From the NCBI GenBank assembly GCA_009760855.2, contig WPIO01000008.1:11550501-11614500 (forward strand): a stretch of 64,000 bases of DNA, written 5' to 3'. Below the pieces are notes generated by a model. It was not told where the DNA came from, did not search any database, and worked only from the letters and a program-made list of their open reading frames with translations. Origin of the DNA: Cristatella mucedo (taxonomy: Eukaryota; Bryozoa; Phylactolaemata; Cristatellidae). Shown here one piece after another: positions 11,487 through 24,100 of the stretch (position 1 is the stretch's first letter; every line of letters starts with the position of its first letter). Both the position numbers and the translations under genes were made by a program.

Positions 11487-12699
11487 ATGAGATGTCTGAC
11501 TATAGCGGCAGCAACTATGTGATGGAAGTAACAGTACAGATTGGTAGCCAATTGGACTACTGTTACTCCTGCTTGTGGTTGTTGGTAGTAACCGTCATAA
11601 AAGAAAAACGGCGATGACCCGTCATACCTTAGTCCAAGAATCGTTTTTTAGGTTCTATTATGCCATACGACATTGCGGTTTCGTGATTTGCTCAGCAGAT
11701 CAGCCTCTTGTCTGCTGCATCGCAAAATACATGTTGCCTTTATGCATAGTAGTACCTGTGCTGTGCTGGGTCCAAACACTGAATTTTTCATTCAGTGTTC
11801 TTGTTCGTGTCTCTTCTCGTTCAATGCATTCATGTAGTTGAGGACCACGAAATGTTCTGTATCGGGGACATGATATGACAATTCAATTCTTTTGTGGTCT
11901 AACTAGATGTACCTGTATGTAAGATAATGTGTGCAGTACCTGGTGGGGGAGATGGTAGCAAGCAAATCCTCTGCAGACATAGATCGCTAGACTGTACAAA
12001 AGAAGGAAATGAATACGTAACAAAAAATTCAAAATAAAACTATGTAACAGATAAAGCTATGTAACCATAAAGCTTCTTGATAATGGCATGTCTGCTGAAC
12101 CTATTCGTTACTGTGCTTCTATGTCTTGATAGGTACTGCAGTGCTACAAATCGGCAACTCGTTACATGTTGTTCGTTTCTGCAACTTTTAGAGATCTCAC
12201 GGTTTGCAGAACTTTAGAAGAAGTTTTCTAATTATATCCGTTTGATAAATGGCTCGCTAATAGCTTAGACACCTGTATGCTCTAGATAGACATCTCACTC
12301 AGTTGGAAAAGCGGGAGGCTGGGATGTTTCCGGCTACAAGAAATGTGGGAACATAGTATAGATTCGATCGCTAAAGGTAAAGCATTCGGATGTAAGCGTT
12401 CTCTATTCCCCTTGAGGTCAGTGAGTCAAAGGCCGAGCAGCTAGAAAAGGGGTTTCGAAACAAGGGGATTAAAAATTGCACTAATGTCTAGAATGTTTAC
12501 CCACCAAACCTAGCTACCCGTTTTCCTAAATTGGCACCAAGGCTAACATTAATTTGAGTCAGTCAGTTTCTTGATGTCGAAGAAAAAAAAAATGTAAAGT
12601 CCCCGCTTGTTACACGCGACCTCATCACTCCCCAACTGAGACCCATTCGAAGACTGTTAACTGGGGTCCTATAGAATTAAGAGTTCAGGTCTAGCGTCG
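11487..12699. other. No gene recognised; downstream of the POT1-like stop
   Basis: After the POT1-like stop I find no conserved coding sequence or repeat family shared with the rest of the window. It presumably contains the 3' UTR and the gene end; I cannot place a polyadenylation site securely. Confidence 0.4.
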
Positions 12700-12835
12700 T
12701 GATGGCCCAGGACGTAAGGTGCTCGCTCTTCACGATTGAGGTCGTGAGTTCGAATCCTGCAGTGGGCCATTCTTTATTTCCAGCTTCAAGCGGTAGTGAT
12801 AGCGATTATATACCAATGTGCCTGTTCAACCAGGT
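12700..12835 (+). mobile_element. tRNA-derived SINE, type 1
   Basis: A tRNA-like head with GACGTAAGGTGCTCGC and a clear box B (GAGTTCGAATCCTGC), then CAGTGGGCCATTCTTTATTT and a CAAGCGGTAGTGATAGCG body. It has the same architecture as the copies at 31.8 and 59.2 kb but lacks their complete 3' end. Confidence 0.75.
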
Positions 12836-12944
12836 AATATTTTTAGGCGCATTCGAAAGTTGAACGAACTCACGATCAAGATATATAATGATAAATAATA
12901 ATTATCATTATATAAAAATAATTACAATTATATAATACATTGTA

Positions 12945-13065
12945 ATAATAATGCGCTTGATAGCTTCCTCGGAGAACTTTATCTCTTTCTAGGCATATAA
13001 CATATGCGCTGTAAAAAAAAGCATGATCAAGTGGTTAGTGGTCAAATGGTTAGTAAGCATCACTC
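12945..13065 (-). mobile_element. LINE-A 3' tail
   Basis: A minus-strand LINE-A tail: AATAATAATGCGCTTGATAG, then the reversed block with TTATCTCTTTCTAGGC and GCATGATCAAGTGGTTAGTG. It follows a short AT-rich palindromic stretch at 12880-12945 made of TTATCATTATATAAAAATAA-like sequence. Confidence 0.75.
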
Positions 13066-14249
13066 CCTTGACGTCAAACCACAACCTGGGCTGTTCAAAA
13101 CAGACTTCATCGGACGAGTAGAGTACCTCCACCGTCAAGTTGGCATACTGCTGAGTAATGTTGCCATAAGTAATGCATGCTTTGACAACAGTAAAGCAGC
13201 CAAACTGATTACTCGTTAATGACTTCGTGTGTAGCGTACAATAATATATTTCATTTGCTTATCTCTCTAAGAGGATTGTATCTTGTATTGTCTTGTATCT
13301 CTATTCAGGCGCTTTACAAATGCCGAATGCTTGCTTTAGCATGATCTCTTGCTTCTCATTATCTTCTGGTGATTGCTTCTTTTGCAGGAGTTGTGACGGA
13401 CCTGGACAGAGATTAGTATATCTTAGTAAGTTGATAGCATCTCTTAACTCGCTGTACAAAATTCCTTTCCGGAAAATCGTTCGACGTTCACACCTTTCCT
13501 TCTGTGCTTTCTAGACCTATATTCGTTTCTTAGATAGGTATTGTAGGTGTTCATGTGCTATGTCTGCTTTCTGGCAAGGTTTTTTCCTAGAAGCTTTGCC
13601 TCTCTGGCTTCTTATCTCCACACAACTTCAATTTCTTTTCCTCTCTCGGCTTCAGCTTCATACTCCATAGTAGAGGCTAGTTTTTTCGCACCCTGCCTGA
13701 ACATCAATCTTTCGGCAGTGATATCTATGTAAAGAGCTGGACGTATCAGACAGAAGTTTGTGAAGCGAAGCAAAGAAGCTACCATCATATCTCAAAATCC
13801 AATCCTGGATTGAACGTTCGCCGGCTCTATGTACTCAATCGCCTGAAAAATATGTCGACGTTCCTAACAGAGAAGGCTACCCAAGGACGTCGTAAATACC
13901 GTCCTACTTGAGAACATCTTGTTGAAAATGTTCACCTCAACCTGTATGCATGCGCCAGTCCTACCTGAATACAATTGCAGCCTTTACTGAAGCTTCTCTA
14001 TGAGCAGATTGATCTTCCTTAGCCGTGACAACGGACACCAGCATGAAGCCTCGGATGCTTCTTCCCGCGCGTTGTGTACCTGAGCGTTCGCGTAGCAGCT
14101 TGCACTCTACCTTCTGCTTCCTGCAGGTCTCTATAGAGTTATTCGGCCTTGGTTAAGCTCCCAAGGACATCACTTTCTTCACCGAATGCAGTGATATTGT
14201 GCTTGTCACAAAGGAAGCATAGGGTACTGCTTTCAACCTCACACAAGTT
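13066..14249. other. No gene recognised
   Basis: Pyrimidine-rich between 13300 and 13700, with several short frames and no motif that I can name. No repeat family found elsewhere in the window is visible here. Confidence 0.4.
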
Positions 14250-14850
14250 AATAATAATAGTACATTCGTTATAGCGCCCTTCAGAGAGCTCAATCACTCT
14301 CTAGGCACTTTACATTTGCTTCAAAGGAAGCACGATCGAACGGCTAGTGGTAGCATGCTCAATGACAACAAACATGACATTGTTAGAGGTGACATGCACA
14401 GGGTGAGCATGCAAAAATGGTTAGCGGCAGCATGCACAGTGTCAGCACTCATAAGCACACAAAGGCCAAATCACATGGACCCACTACATGCTGTGACAAA
14501 TAGGTGCGTGTTTAGCTTCTGTTTTAAATGTCTTCAAGTCAAGAGATGTCATGATGCCAGTCGAAAATGAGTTTCAGGCTTTGTTTGTGAGCATACAAAC
14601 TAAAGGTATGGTCTTCAAAGGATTTGAGGTTCATACGAATTATAGGTAAACGGTTGGATTCCGAAAAGCATGTGGTGCGATGCTTAGCCTGGTGGGGGAG
14701 TAGACCTGATAGGTAGGCTGTAGCCAAAGAATGAAGGGACCTAAAAGTGAGTGACAGAACCTTGAACTCGATGCGTTGCTTAACAGGTACCTAGTGTAGG
14801 TAGGCGAGAAGTGATGTGATGTGACAACTGCGACGCTCACGACAGACAAG
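14250..14850 (-). mobile_element. LINE-A fragment, C-terminus plus tail
   Basis: A minus-strand copy. The tail at 14255-14420 has the usual block. Then come the C-terminal 'AYLSGLLPHQAKHRTT' region at 14727-14640 and the start of the RT C-terminal region up to about 14850, where GC-rich unrelated sequence begins. Confidence 0.8.
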
Positions 14851-17380
14851 CCTCGGTGGAAAGAAGCAAGTGCCTTCTAATACCAGCAGCAGCAATAGCA
14901 ACAGCAGCAGCAGCCGGGCTCCGAGTTGATGGTCGAGTTATAGAGGCAGTAGGTGATGTGCAACACTTTATCCACTCTTTTGTCACCTCCTGTCGCCCCC
15001 TCTTTTGTCTCCTCTTTCGAGAAGTCTGGGTAGTCCCATGCAGAGGGGTTCTCGTCCGTAAAGGCAGTGCAAACCAGAAACCGCATCGTCTTTTGAAAAA
15101 AAGAGAAAAGGGAATGCGACTAGTGGTTCGGCTCGCTAAGCGTTCTGTATACCAGTCCATAAGGAGACTGGCTGGTAAAACGTTAGCTGCGTAGTGTTGA
15201 ATTCTAAGTGGGTCGCCAGAGTTCGCCGATGGTGCCGCTCCGACGACACGCAAAGGCCTCCCCTGCTATCCATTAATCGACTACTCAGGAAACGTACGGC
15301 CAAAACTATAATGTCAGGCTAGGTGAGGCGGTCAATGGAAACATAAAAATAAAATAGACACGAGGGTCAATGAAGAGTGAGCTCAAAGTTGTAACGCCGA
15401 AGGCTCGGCGGAGTAGGCTTAACCTGCCGCTTACCTAGCGGCGTAACCTGCCGCCTGATGCCGTTCGGTGCGCGTCTACGCGCAATAAGCAGCCCGCCAC
15501 GAAACGAGCGTTTCCGGCGCTGACCTACTTATCGTTACTAAAGAGGGTTGTGAGTCCGCGGCGTGAATCGGAAAGCGAGACACACAAATTGGGGATTTTA
15601 CTGAACTTTATTCGCAAGCGCACAAAGTCGCTGCGCGTCTAGCTCAGTTTTATCTCCACACTCCTCACACGCTAAAAAAAAACGTCCCCCGCACTTAGGC
15701 TACCTAAGTCTATTGTGGGGAACGACCCGAATGAGACGGGGAGCCCTAACCGGAACCTAGACCCTGACTGGAAAACTAGGGCTCCGCTTCCACCTTAACG
15801 GCAGAAATACCCCACATACACCACCTCAAGCACCCTTTCGGAGGGAAACACGTCTCCACACTTAGGCTACCTGCGTCTTAAGGGGGAACGGCCCAAATAA
15901 ACGAATGAGCCCGAACCAATGGAATATCTCACCCACCCCTATGTCTAGCTCGCACCGGCAAATCCTTATGCCGAGACCATGTGCGAGCGTGCACACACAA
16001 AACACAGAAGAAACACAAAATGTTAGCTCGGGCGCGATACGACCGTATTCGGTGGAGTCCACCGAATCCTCCTAGCGCTGTCTCGTCCTGTTCCGTCAAT
16101 CGCCGGTGAACAGCCCGCCCTCCTCCCTCGCTTTTCAGAGAAACGAGTCCGACGGCGTCGAAGCGAGGCCGAAGAGCAGGAGCCGAACAAAAGACCAAGA
16201 GCGACCGTCGCTCGACTCTTAAATGCCTAGCTGAGACAATGGGGACAAGAGCTTAGTGGTATTGCGCCTGACACCGTGGCCCATTATGGTAAGGAATTGA
16301 TACCGTCCATAGGCCACTGGAAAGGCACTTCTGTCCAGCTTGAATGCCGAATAGGTTCCAGATGATTCTTTTTGGACAGAGTTATGGCCGAGGTTGACAG
16401 GCCAGCCAACGTCAATCAGCAGCTCCCGCGGGTATCGGTCTGGTCTCAGAGCTTCCTGGCTTGCTCTTAAGCTCTTGCTCTCTAACCGCACTGGCGCTCC
16501 TCTCTGGCTCACTGCTCCAGGACAAAGAAGTTCTTGCCAGCCGCCGAACAGCTCTTGTTCGCGCTAAAATTAAGCCTAGGCCAGCAAGGCGCTACAAAGT
16601 GCTACTCGTCAGATATGTGTAGTTCGCATTCTGGCAGCCGGCAGGGTAGAAATTCTTGGAGAAATCTGTGCTATTTTTGCGCAATAAATATTTTGGGCTG
16701 AAACAGTAATATCTAGCCGTGACAGACAGGTGCAAGACGAAAGGAATCGGACTAAGTAAGGCAGACAGGGCGATTCGCATCACGCCCCCTTTTGACCCGA
16801 AAGCCACTATTCCCCGTAAGGGCTCTTCATCCGGACTATGCATCCCCGGTATAACGTCTTAAACATATCGAATGGCGAATAAAAATTCTTTAAAGCAGAT
16901 GCTCACTTTAAATAGGTCACTTTGTAGACCACGAGCGCTGAGCTTCGGGATATAACTACCGTACTATCACCGGGTGTACCGAGGTAACGCCCCTGTCTAA
17001 GGGGCCGCGACAGCTCTTGAGGTCGAGTGAGGCCTGTTCCTGCCTGTTTGACCTTTAAAGTAAGTAATTATTCATTGCTCTCTTATTTAAGTGGCGAAAG
17101 AGCACTGGGCCGATTCAGAACATACAGTCACGGGTGACATCTGGTGAGGGCGGGGCGCCTCGCAACGTGGCGCCGCGGTTGCGCTTCGTAGCCTGAGTTT
17201 GCTGTTCATTGCGCCTTCGTACCGGCGATCCCACTTACTGCGTATGGCGCTTGCGCTGCGTTCAACTGCATAGCTGAAATTCCGCAGCTGATCACCTGAA
17301 GCAAACGCTGAATAGCCCTCCTTCCCTCTCGAGGCCGGTGACTGCGGCACGCAGAGCCCAGTTCTAACCTGTGTGCGTGC

Positions 17381-17412
<32 letters not shown>

Positions 17413-18235
17413 GTGTGTGTGTGTGCGCGCGCTCCGCCGTGTGTACACTCGCGAGTCTCCGACGTTGCCCGTGTTTTTCTGCCGCAGAGTTTTCTTTTTA
17501 CCCTTAATGCGTTATTACGAGCCCTTACGGTGGCTGCCCTTAAATGAGCGACCGGTTACCGAATATTTAGCAAGTCGGTCGGTCTCTCTGCCAGTTCGGC
17601 TAGTCGATAGGGCACGCACAGACTCGCATAAAGGCGTCGTTTAGCTGCTGTGCAATCGACTTTGGACCAAAGGCGTCACTCAGTGCAGTCACCGATCTAG
17701 AGCGTGCAGGTCCGCATGTCTATAAATCGAGAGCGGTACGTGGCTTTCCCTCGTGGATCCCTCCCGTCCGACAAATGGCTGGCTCCCTGCCGCATGGCTG
17801 TCTGCGTGCTGGTGCCGGAGGAGCGACAGTTCAATTTGTCTTATATAACACTGTCGCGTGCTCCCACCGCAGGGAAGCTAAGCAGTGCTACTGGAGAACC
17901 CCGGATTCAACAAACTAGAGGGATTATCTACGATTCCCGGAACACCTGGGCGCCGGCGCACTAGACCCGAGGGGAGGCACGGGGAACTGCTTGCTGCTGT
18001 AGCAGCGTCAACCAACAAAATCTCCAGGAGCAGCCCCACGAACGCAGCAGCTAAGGGTGCGCAGAATGGTGCCACGATTAACTTGAGCGGTCCGGCAGCC
18101 AGTGTCTCTGTTCGTCAGGGTGGGGGAGGGCTTGCAATGGTGTCCAGTGCCGCAAGCAACCTGTCGTTCGGGAAGCCCGTGCCGAGCGAGGGGACCACTC
18201 CATGCCCATATCAACGTCTGGCCGTCTTGAGAACT
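14851..18235. other. GC- and CpG-rich stretch, no gene identified
   Basis: This 3.4-kb stretch is visibly richer in CG dinucleotides than its surroundings. It holds a CAG/CAA-type triplet run at 14882-14915 and a diverged direct repeat (15681-15760 and 15848-15925, sharing CACTTAGGCTACCT and GGGGAACG blocks). It also has AATAAA-like sequence on the minus strand near 15612, a dinucleotide repeat at 17370-17431, and several open frames without known domains. It could be a promoter/CpG-island region, a 5' exon cluster or the remains of an LTR element; the sequence does not decide. Confidence 0.4.
17370..17431. repeat. (GT)n/(GC)n microsatellite
   Basis: A purine-pyrimidine alternating run of TG units with GCGCGC interruptions, about 62 bp. 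Such sequence can adopt Z-DNA. The open frames through it are products of the repeat. Confidence 0.95.
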
Positions 18236-18239
18236 TCTC

Positions 18240-18690
18240 GCCGACTGCTAAGTCGTACCTAGCTGAACTGCTGCATCAGTTTCAGCCTGTTCGCGCCCTC
18301 AGGTCCTGTGTGGACAATAAATTAGCTGTCCCATTCCTCTGCTTAAAGACAGTTGGCGACAGAAGCTTTAGCTCTGCAGGTCCTAGACTGTGGAACTCGC
18401 TTCCACAATTCTTACGAAACGACAACTACTCTTCAACTGCCGACTATGGCACATCTTTTTCAGTGGTCCTGAACTGCTACTTCTATGCTACTCACTACTT
18501 CAACTGCTCTCCTGACTCTGCTATGCTTCCCACTTTCTCTTTGTTGCGTGAGACGAAGTCTGTTGGCTACCGAATGCGTACCGAAAGCCGCTTAGGCTGT
18601 GAGTGCGCTATACAAAACTCTCCTGCGTAACACCCACATGGTCTTTATGACTTTGTGGAGTTACTGACGGAGGTACATAAGTCCAAGTAA
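18240..18690 (+). mobile_element. LINE-B 3' end
   Basis: This encodes the C-terminal end of a non-LTR ORF: 'SYLAELLHQFQPVRALRSC', 'FLCLKTVGDRSFSSAGPRLW' and 'NSLPQFLRNDNYS', then a tail with GAAAGCCGCTTAGGCTGTGA and the sequence around TTTATGACTTTGTGGAGTTAC. It differs from LINE-A in sequence and in its tail. A closely similar copy lies in reverse at 19500-19975, so the two form an inverted repeat with arms of about 430 bp. A third, more decayed copy is at 22.3 kb. Confidence 0.85.
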
Positions 18691-18735
18691 TACTGTCATC
18701 GACCATCATGCCCTTATCCCACCTTCAAAGGATAG

Positions 18736-18772
18736 GCTTGGCCCAGCTGGGGGGCACCCAGCTGGGCCAAGC
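18736..18772. repeat. Perfect 16-bp hairpin
   Basis: GCTTGGCCCAGCTGGG (18736-18751) is followed after a 5-base loop by its exact reverse complement (18757-18772). Further CAGCTGGG copies follow to about 18795. It lies between the two inverted LINE-B copies. Confidence 0.9.
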
Positions 18773-19189
18773 AGCTGGGTGTCTCCCAGCTGCCACTATC
18801 GTGTGTCAATTGCCCTGGGCTAGCGAACCCAATTAGATAATGCTAGCAACGTATAGCTGCAGAATGATCGGCTAAGTCGGTTGAGAGAGACTGACTAAAC
18901 GAGACAGATAGACAGGGACAGTGAAACGCTGAGAAACAAGCCAGGTCAGCCAAGCCATAAGTGAGAGAGCAAGCCTCGAAAAAAAAGAACCCATTGCAAG
19001 GTCATTTGATGAGAGACCTCAAGGGGCAGTAGCTATGCAGCTTGTCCTATGGGTCAAGCGACATCCCTAATCAGAGAAAATACTGCAGGCAATAAAGGCT
19101 AACGTGTGCCAGTGGCTATGAGTAGGCCCGTTAGCGTTGAAGCAGGTGCTAATTAATGCAGTCCTGCTACCTAGGATCCGAGACTAATA

Positions 19190-19231
19190 GTAAAAATGCA
19201 CTTGATATAGTGCCCTCAGAGAACCTACTCT

Positions 19232-19283
<52 letters not shown>

Positions 19284-19440
19284 ACACTCTACATTTGCTG
19301 CAAAGAAAGCACGATCGAATGATTAGTGGTAGTATGCTCAGGGATAACAAACGTAACATAGTTAGGGGTTACATGCACAGGGGCAGCATGCAAATATGAT
19401 TCGTGGCAGCAAGCACAGTGTCAGCATGAAGTCAGTTACA
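19190..19440 (-). mobile_element. LINE-A 3' tail expanded by a (CT)n repeat
   Basis: A minus-strand LINE-A tail (AATGCACTTGATATAGTGCC, then TTTGCTGCAAAGAAAGCACG). The usual TCTTTCTAGGCGCTTTAC block is replaced between about 19235 and 19282 by a pure CT dinucleotide run of about 48 bp. The microsatellite therefore grew out of the TCTCTTTC stretch of the tail. Confidence 0.85.
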
Positions 19441-19499
19441 TAAGGAGATACATACATCTTTGCTGTCAGAGCAAAAATACCTTCTTGTAATGTAATGTA

Positions 19500-20640
19500 T
19501 CTCCTTCTGTAACTCCACACAGTCATAAAGACCATGTGGGTGTTACGCAGGAGAGTTTTGTATAGCGCACTCACAGCCTAAGCGGCTTTCGGTACGCATT
19601 CGGTAGCCAACAGACTTCGTCTCACGCAACAAAGAGAAAGTGGGAAGCGTAGCAGAGTCAGGAGAGCAGTTGAAGTAGTGAGTAGCATGGAAGTTGCAGC
19701 TCAGGATCGCTTGAAAAGGATGAGCCATAGTCGGCAGCAGGAGAGTAGTTATCGTTGCGTAAGAATTGTGGAAGCGAGTTCCACAGTCTAGGATCTGCAG
19801 AGCTAAAGCTTCTGTCGCCAACGGTCTTTAAGCAGAGGAATGGAGCAGCTAATTTATTGTCCACACAGGACCTGAGGGTGCAAAGAGGCTGAAGCTGGTG
19901 CAGCAGTTCAGCTAAGATGTCAAGGTTCTTGAGATTTCGCGATTTGCAGGCGATTTTGGATGTAGAGGAAGGCACTCACTGTAGATTGAACGAGATCGGC
20001 ATATGATCAGATGAGCACGAGTCTGTAATAAAAGGGATGATATCATACACTTGTGGGAGAATATTTGATCGGGTGTGTGACCCTTGTTGTGAATGAGGTC
20101 ATGCACATGAGCCATGAGAGAAAAAGAGTCAGTCAGTACACGGAATTCAGCACATAAGGCATCATTTAAGTCGTCAAAATTAATGTTGAAATCACCAATT
20201 ATGAGGAAAGATTGATTTCTCTCACACATAATTGAAATGAGACCAGAGTAATCTGTAATAAAGGAGGACTTCATACCTGGTGAGCGATAGATTGCTGCCA
20301 CCATTGGCAGCTTGTTGTCGGCGGTACTTAAAACAAGAGGTTCGAAAGACTGCTTCGAGGGGGCTGCAAAAGGTTTGTGATTGAGGGAGGAATGGGTGAC
20401 AATCTAGACTCCCCCGGTTTTTACTGATCTAGAAGTATGAAAAATTGATAAACCCGTCGGAGTAACATCAGTTACAGTCGAACTGTGTCGATTGCAGCCA
20501 GGTCTCGATCAAAGCAAGCTGGTCGAGATCGACATCAATTATTACATATTTAGCAAGCATTCCAAAGACGTGTAAAGTTGAGCAGCCGAGGCAATAGTTG
20601 GCCCATAACCCTAAGTTTTAGTGATTCACACCATCTCTCG
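19500..20640 (-). mobile_element. LINE-B with endonuclease domain joined to 3' end (RT deleted)
   Basis: On the minus strand the AP-type endonuclease is readable from about 20640 to 19985: a 'TETWL'-like motif near 20520, 'MVAAIYRSPG' at 20304, 'FLIIGDFNINFDDLNDA' (GDFN motif), 'HNKGHTPDQI' and a final SDH motif near 20005. After about 19980 the sequence passes straight to the 3'-terminal 'LDILAELLHQLQPLCTLRSC' and 'GDRSFSSADPRLWNSLPQF', then the tail. The whole RT domain is missing, so an internal deletion has fused both ends. The tail region is inverted relative to 18240-18690. Confidence 0.85.
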
Positions 20641-20679
20641 AGGGATATCGGGCAGGGTGGCATTAGGCAATGGTTTTAA

Positions 20680-21020
20680 ATAATAATAATAATGCACTTG
20701 ATAAAGCGCCCTCAGAGAACTTAATCTCTTTTTAGGCGCTTTACATTTGCTGCAAAGGGAAATGCAATTGAATGGTGAGTAATATCATGCTTGATAAACG
20801 AACGAAATGAATAACATGGTTAGGGGTGACATGCACAGGGTCAGCATGCAAATGTGGTTAGTGGCAGCATGCACAGTGTCAGCACGCATAAGCACATGAA
20901 GGACCAATCATAGGGACCCACTAAATGCTGTCCTAAATAGATGTGTTTTTAAGTTCTTTTTAAATGTGGTCAGGTCAGGGGATGTTCTGATGCAGGTCGG
21001 GAGGGAGTTCCAGGCTGTCA
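20680..21020 (-). mobile_element. LINE-A 3' end
   Basis: Starts with AATAATAATAATGCACTTGA and is very similar in sequence to the tail at 2195-2540. It ends near 21018 in 'GGGAGTTCCAGGCTGTCAC', about 100 bp before the first coding exon of the cytochrome b5 reductase gene. If that gene has a 5' UTR exon upstream, this insertion lies in its first intron. Confidence 0.85.
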
Positions 21021-21118
21021 CGTAACCAGCATTGCAGCTGATATCTTGAAATAGCAAACATTGCTCTGAATTTGCAGGTTGCTGTACGAATTATTAGCTT
21101 CGGATAACCAAGTACAGC

Positions 21119-24100
21119 ATGGGTGGCATCTCGACCAAGCCAGCTGAGGGTGCTTTGGTGACGCTCAGAGATCCAGAGGTCAAAGTACCTCTTAAACTCA
21201 TTGAGAAACATGTACGTATGTGTGTGTCTAGTTTACTGGGTAATATGGCTGCACTATTCGATTGCATCTTGATAATGCCATATCTGAACGTTGTTGCTGT
21301 AGCGCAGTTTAGTGTACAGTGCTTTTATTTCAACAACCTTTTATGAGTTAACAATTGCAAATGAGATCGCCATAAGTTAGAGCATATTTTTAAATTGTTC
21401 AATGTCGCTGCAGGTCATTACTCACGATACCAGGCGCTTCAGATTTGCCTTACCTTCGCCAAATCATATCCTCGGACTACCTACAGGTAACTGCATCCTG
21501 CTACTTGCAGAACTGATTTTCTGCAAAACACATTCACTTGTCTCTGCTTGATCCTGGATATCGGCCAACTTCGGCTAAACTACGATAAAACTGACTTGCT
21601 ATTCAACGACCTTCCTAACCTAAAAGTATGGCTGGACTACGAAACTCGGCTCTTCTAATTGGCGATGCTGTAGTGTGACCGTCAGCACGTGGTCTTAATT
21701 TAGGTGTCCTCTTAATAAGAGTTTTATTCCGAACATCCCATCCTCAGCTAGTCGTCGTTTTCGATCCCTTGATGGCGATTAAGAGCTACCCACCATAGTG
21801 GCTGGCTAAGAATCTTACCAATTCCGCAATACTGCCTAGACTGGACTACAGCGATTCAGTTTTTGCTGTGCCACCGAAAAAAAGTCAGTAAGCTTCTGCA
21901 ACTGGGGATGAATTTGGCTGCAAGGTTGTTAAAAAAAATCCAAAAGGTTTAGCCATGTGTCTCTTTAGCTCAACGAGCTGTTATGACCCCGGTTGATCAC
22001 GTCCAGTCGTCCGTTATGTACGTGTGTGTGCCAACACTGTGCATGTTGCCGATAACCAAACTTGCATGCTGACCCTGTGCATGTCACCCCTAACCATGTT
22101 ATTCTTGCTGTCTATTCAGCATACTACCACTAACCATTTAATCGTGCTTCCTTTGCAGCAAATGTAAAGTGCCTAGAAAGAGATTGAGTTATCTGAAGGC
22201 ACTATATCAAGTATTTTATTATCATCATATACAAAGAAAGTTCGTACTCTGACCCACATGGCCCACCGTGGCTTGGCACAAAGACCTAGCTGAACTGCTG
22301 TACTTGTTTCAGTCTCCTCTGTGCCCTCAGGCCCTTTAAGTAAGCTACTCCATAAATAATAAATAAGCTACTTCATTCTTTTTGCTTAAAGACCCTTGGC
22401 AACAGAAGCTTTTGCTCTACATATCCTAGTCTTAGACCTTAGACTTCCACAATTCCTGCGCACCACCTCTCCTGCTACCAACTCCAGCATTTTCTTTCCA
22501 GCCATTCTGCTCTACTCCGTCCATGCTGACCACTTCCTTGACTGCCCTCCTGACACAGCTATGCTTCTCACTCTCTTTATTGCTTGAGATGGCATCTTTT
22601 GGCTACCGTATGTGCACCAAAAGCTGCTTAGGTTTTTGAATGTGCAAAAGAAAACTCGCCTGGGTAACATCTGCTTAGTCTTTATGACTGTTTGGTGTTA
22701 CAGACAGAGATGCATACCCCCTAAATACGGCCCCTGTGCTCGAAAACTTCGGACATGGACACGATATGCTTTGTAGAGCAGCGTTTCCGACTTGTTCGAC
22801 TTCGTGATTAACTGTCAATGGCCTCTTACTGCCCTTACTAAGGAAGTACCGTGCCGGCTGATGTGCTCCTTAGCTTACTCGAGCAATGCTGGGTCGAGTG
22901 GAGCTCGAATATATGCGAGTAAAAGGCAAGAAATTAAAATGCTGGATAGGTCATGGGAAGCTCATAAGCCTCATGGGAAGGCTGGGAAGAAGCTGTGCAA
23001 CGAATGAAGATAATTTTATATCATGGCACCCTTTGCTATGAGCTGCTATACAGTGAATTGCCCAGGCGAGTAATTCCTTTTTTCCTAATGACAAGACCAG
23101 CAGTTATGATGCTTGAAAAGCAGAAAAGGGAGAAACAATCGCTGTTGACTGGGACAGTGATAGCTCTCCTTCGTGATTCTCGACTAGGTTCGTCCTTGTC
23201 GGCAAAGTCTCTGCCTAATCTGACCTCGGTGCTGTCGAAGTTGTGCATATCACGAGAAGGTGCTCGACCACTACGATAACTCTCGCAACGTTAGCACCTT
23301 GAAGAACTATTAAACACAAAAGACTATTAAAGGAAAAAGCATAGAAACTCGGCCTAGTCTTCTCTTCCTTTGTCTCATTCTTCTCAGGGCTTTTTCTATC
23401 GCTATCTCCGCCTCTCCTCCTGACATCTCTTTCCCACTTCGTCGCTCCCCCCTGCCACGCCATTATGTTCTCTTGCCACGTGCGTTTCCGACCGTCTACT
23501 GTGAGCCAAAGGCCCTTTGCAGTTGAAGTTGGGTAGCTGAGCCGGCCTGGATATTACCGTGCTGCTGCCAATTGAGCTGGCGAGCAATTGAGCCAGCTGG
23601 CGAGCTGGAGTGTAGTCCTTGCTTGCTGCACTGCCGGAAAGTTTTATTTCTGCACTGTACCGGTGTGACCTGCTTGGGTTGGACCAAAGCACAATCTCAT
23701 GCACCACTGATTCATTACAACCATACCACTATTTCATCCATAGCAGCATTTTCTGACCTATATAGGAGCTGCTAAATAGCACTGTTGGCTATGAATTACG
23801 GAAGTTTTGTATTCAGTCTATTTCGGGAAGTAAGTTGAAAAAGGTGCTGAGTCTCTTTTGATCCTGCTGCTATTAAACAGCATTATTTAGAGCATTTGAG
23901 AAAATATTTTAATGAGATATCCTTTGCATGCAGCTTGGAGTTCGAATAAAAGTATATGGTACGACAGCCAGTTTAACTAATAGCCCAACAAGGATGAGGT
24001 TCAGTCTTTGCCAAAATTCTGGATAGGCCAATGGGCAGGTAGACGATCTGTTCGATGGGGGAGCTTCGTTAGACACAGGCGAACAATTTCTTTCACACGT

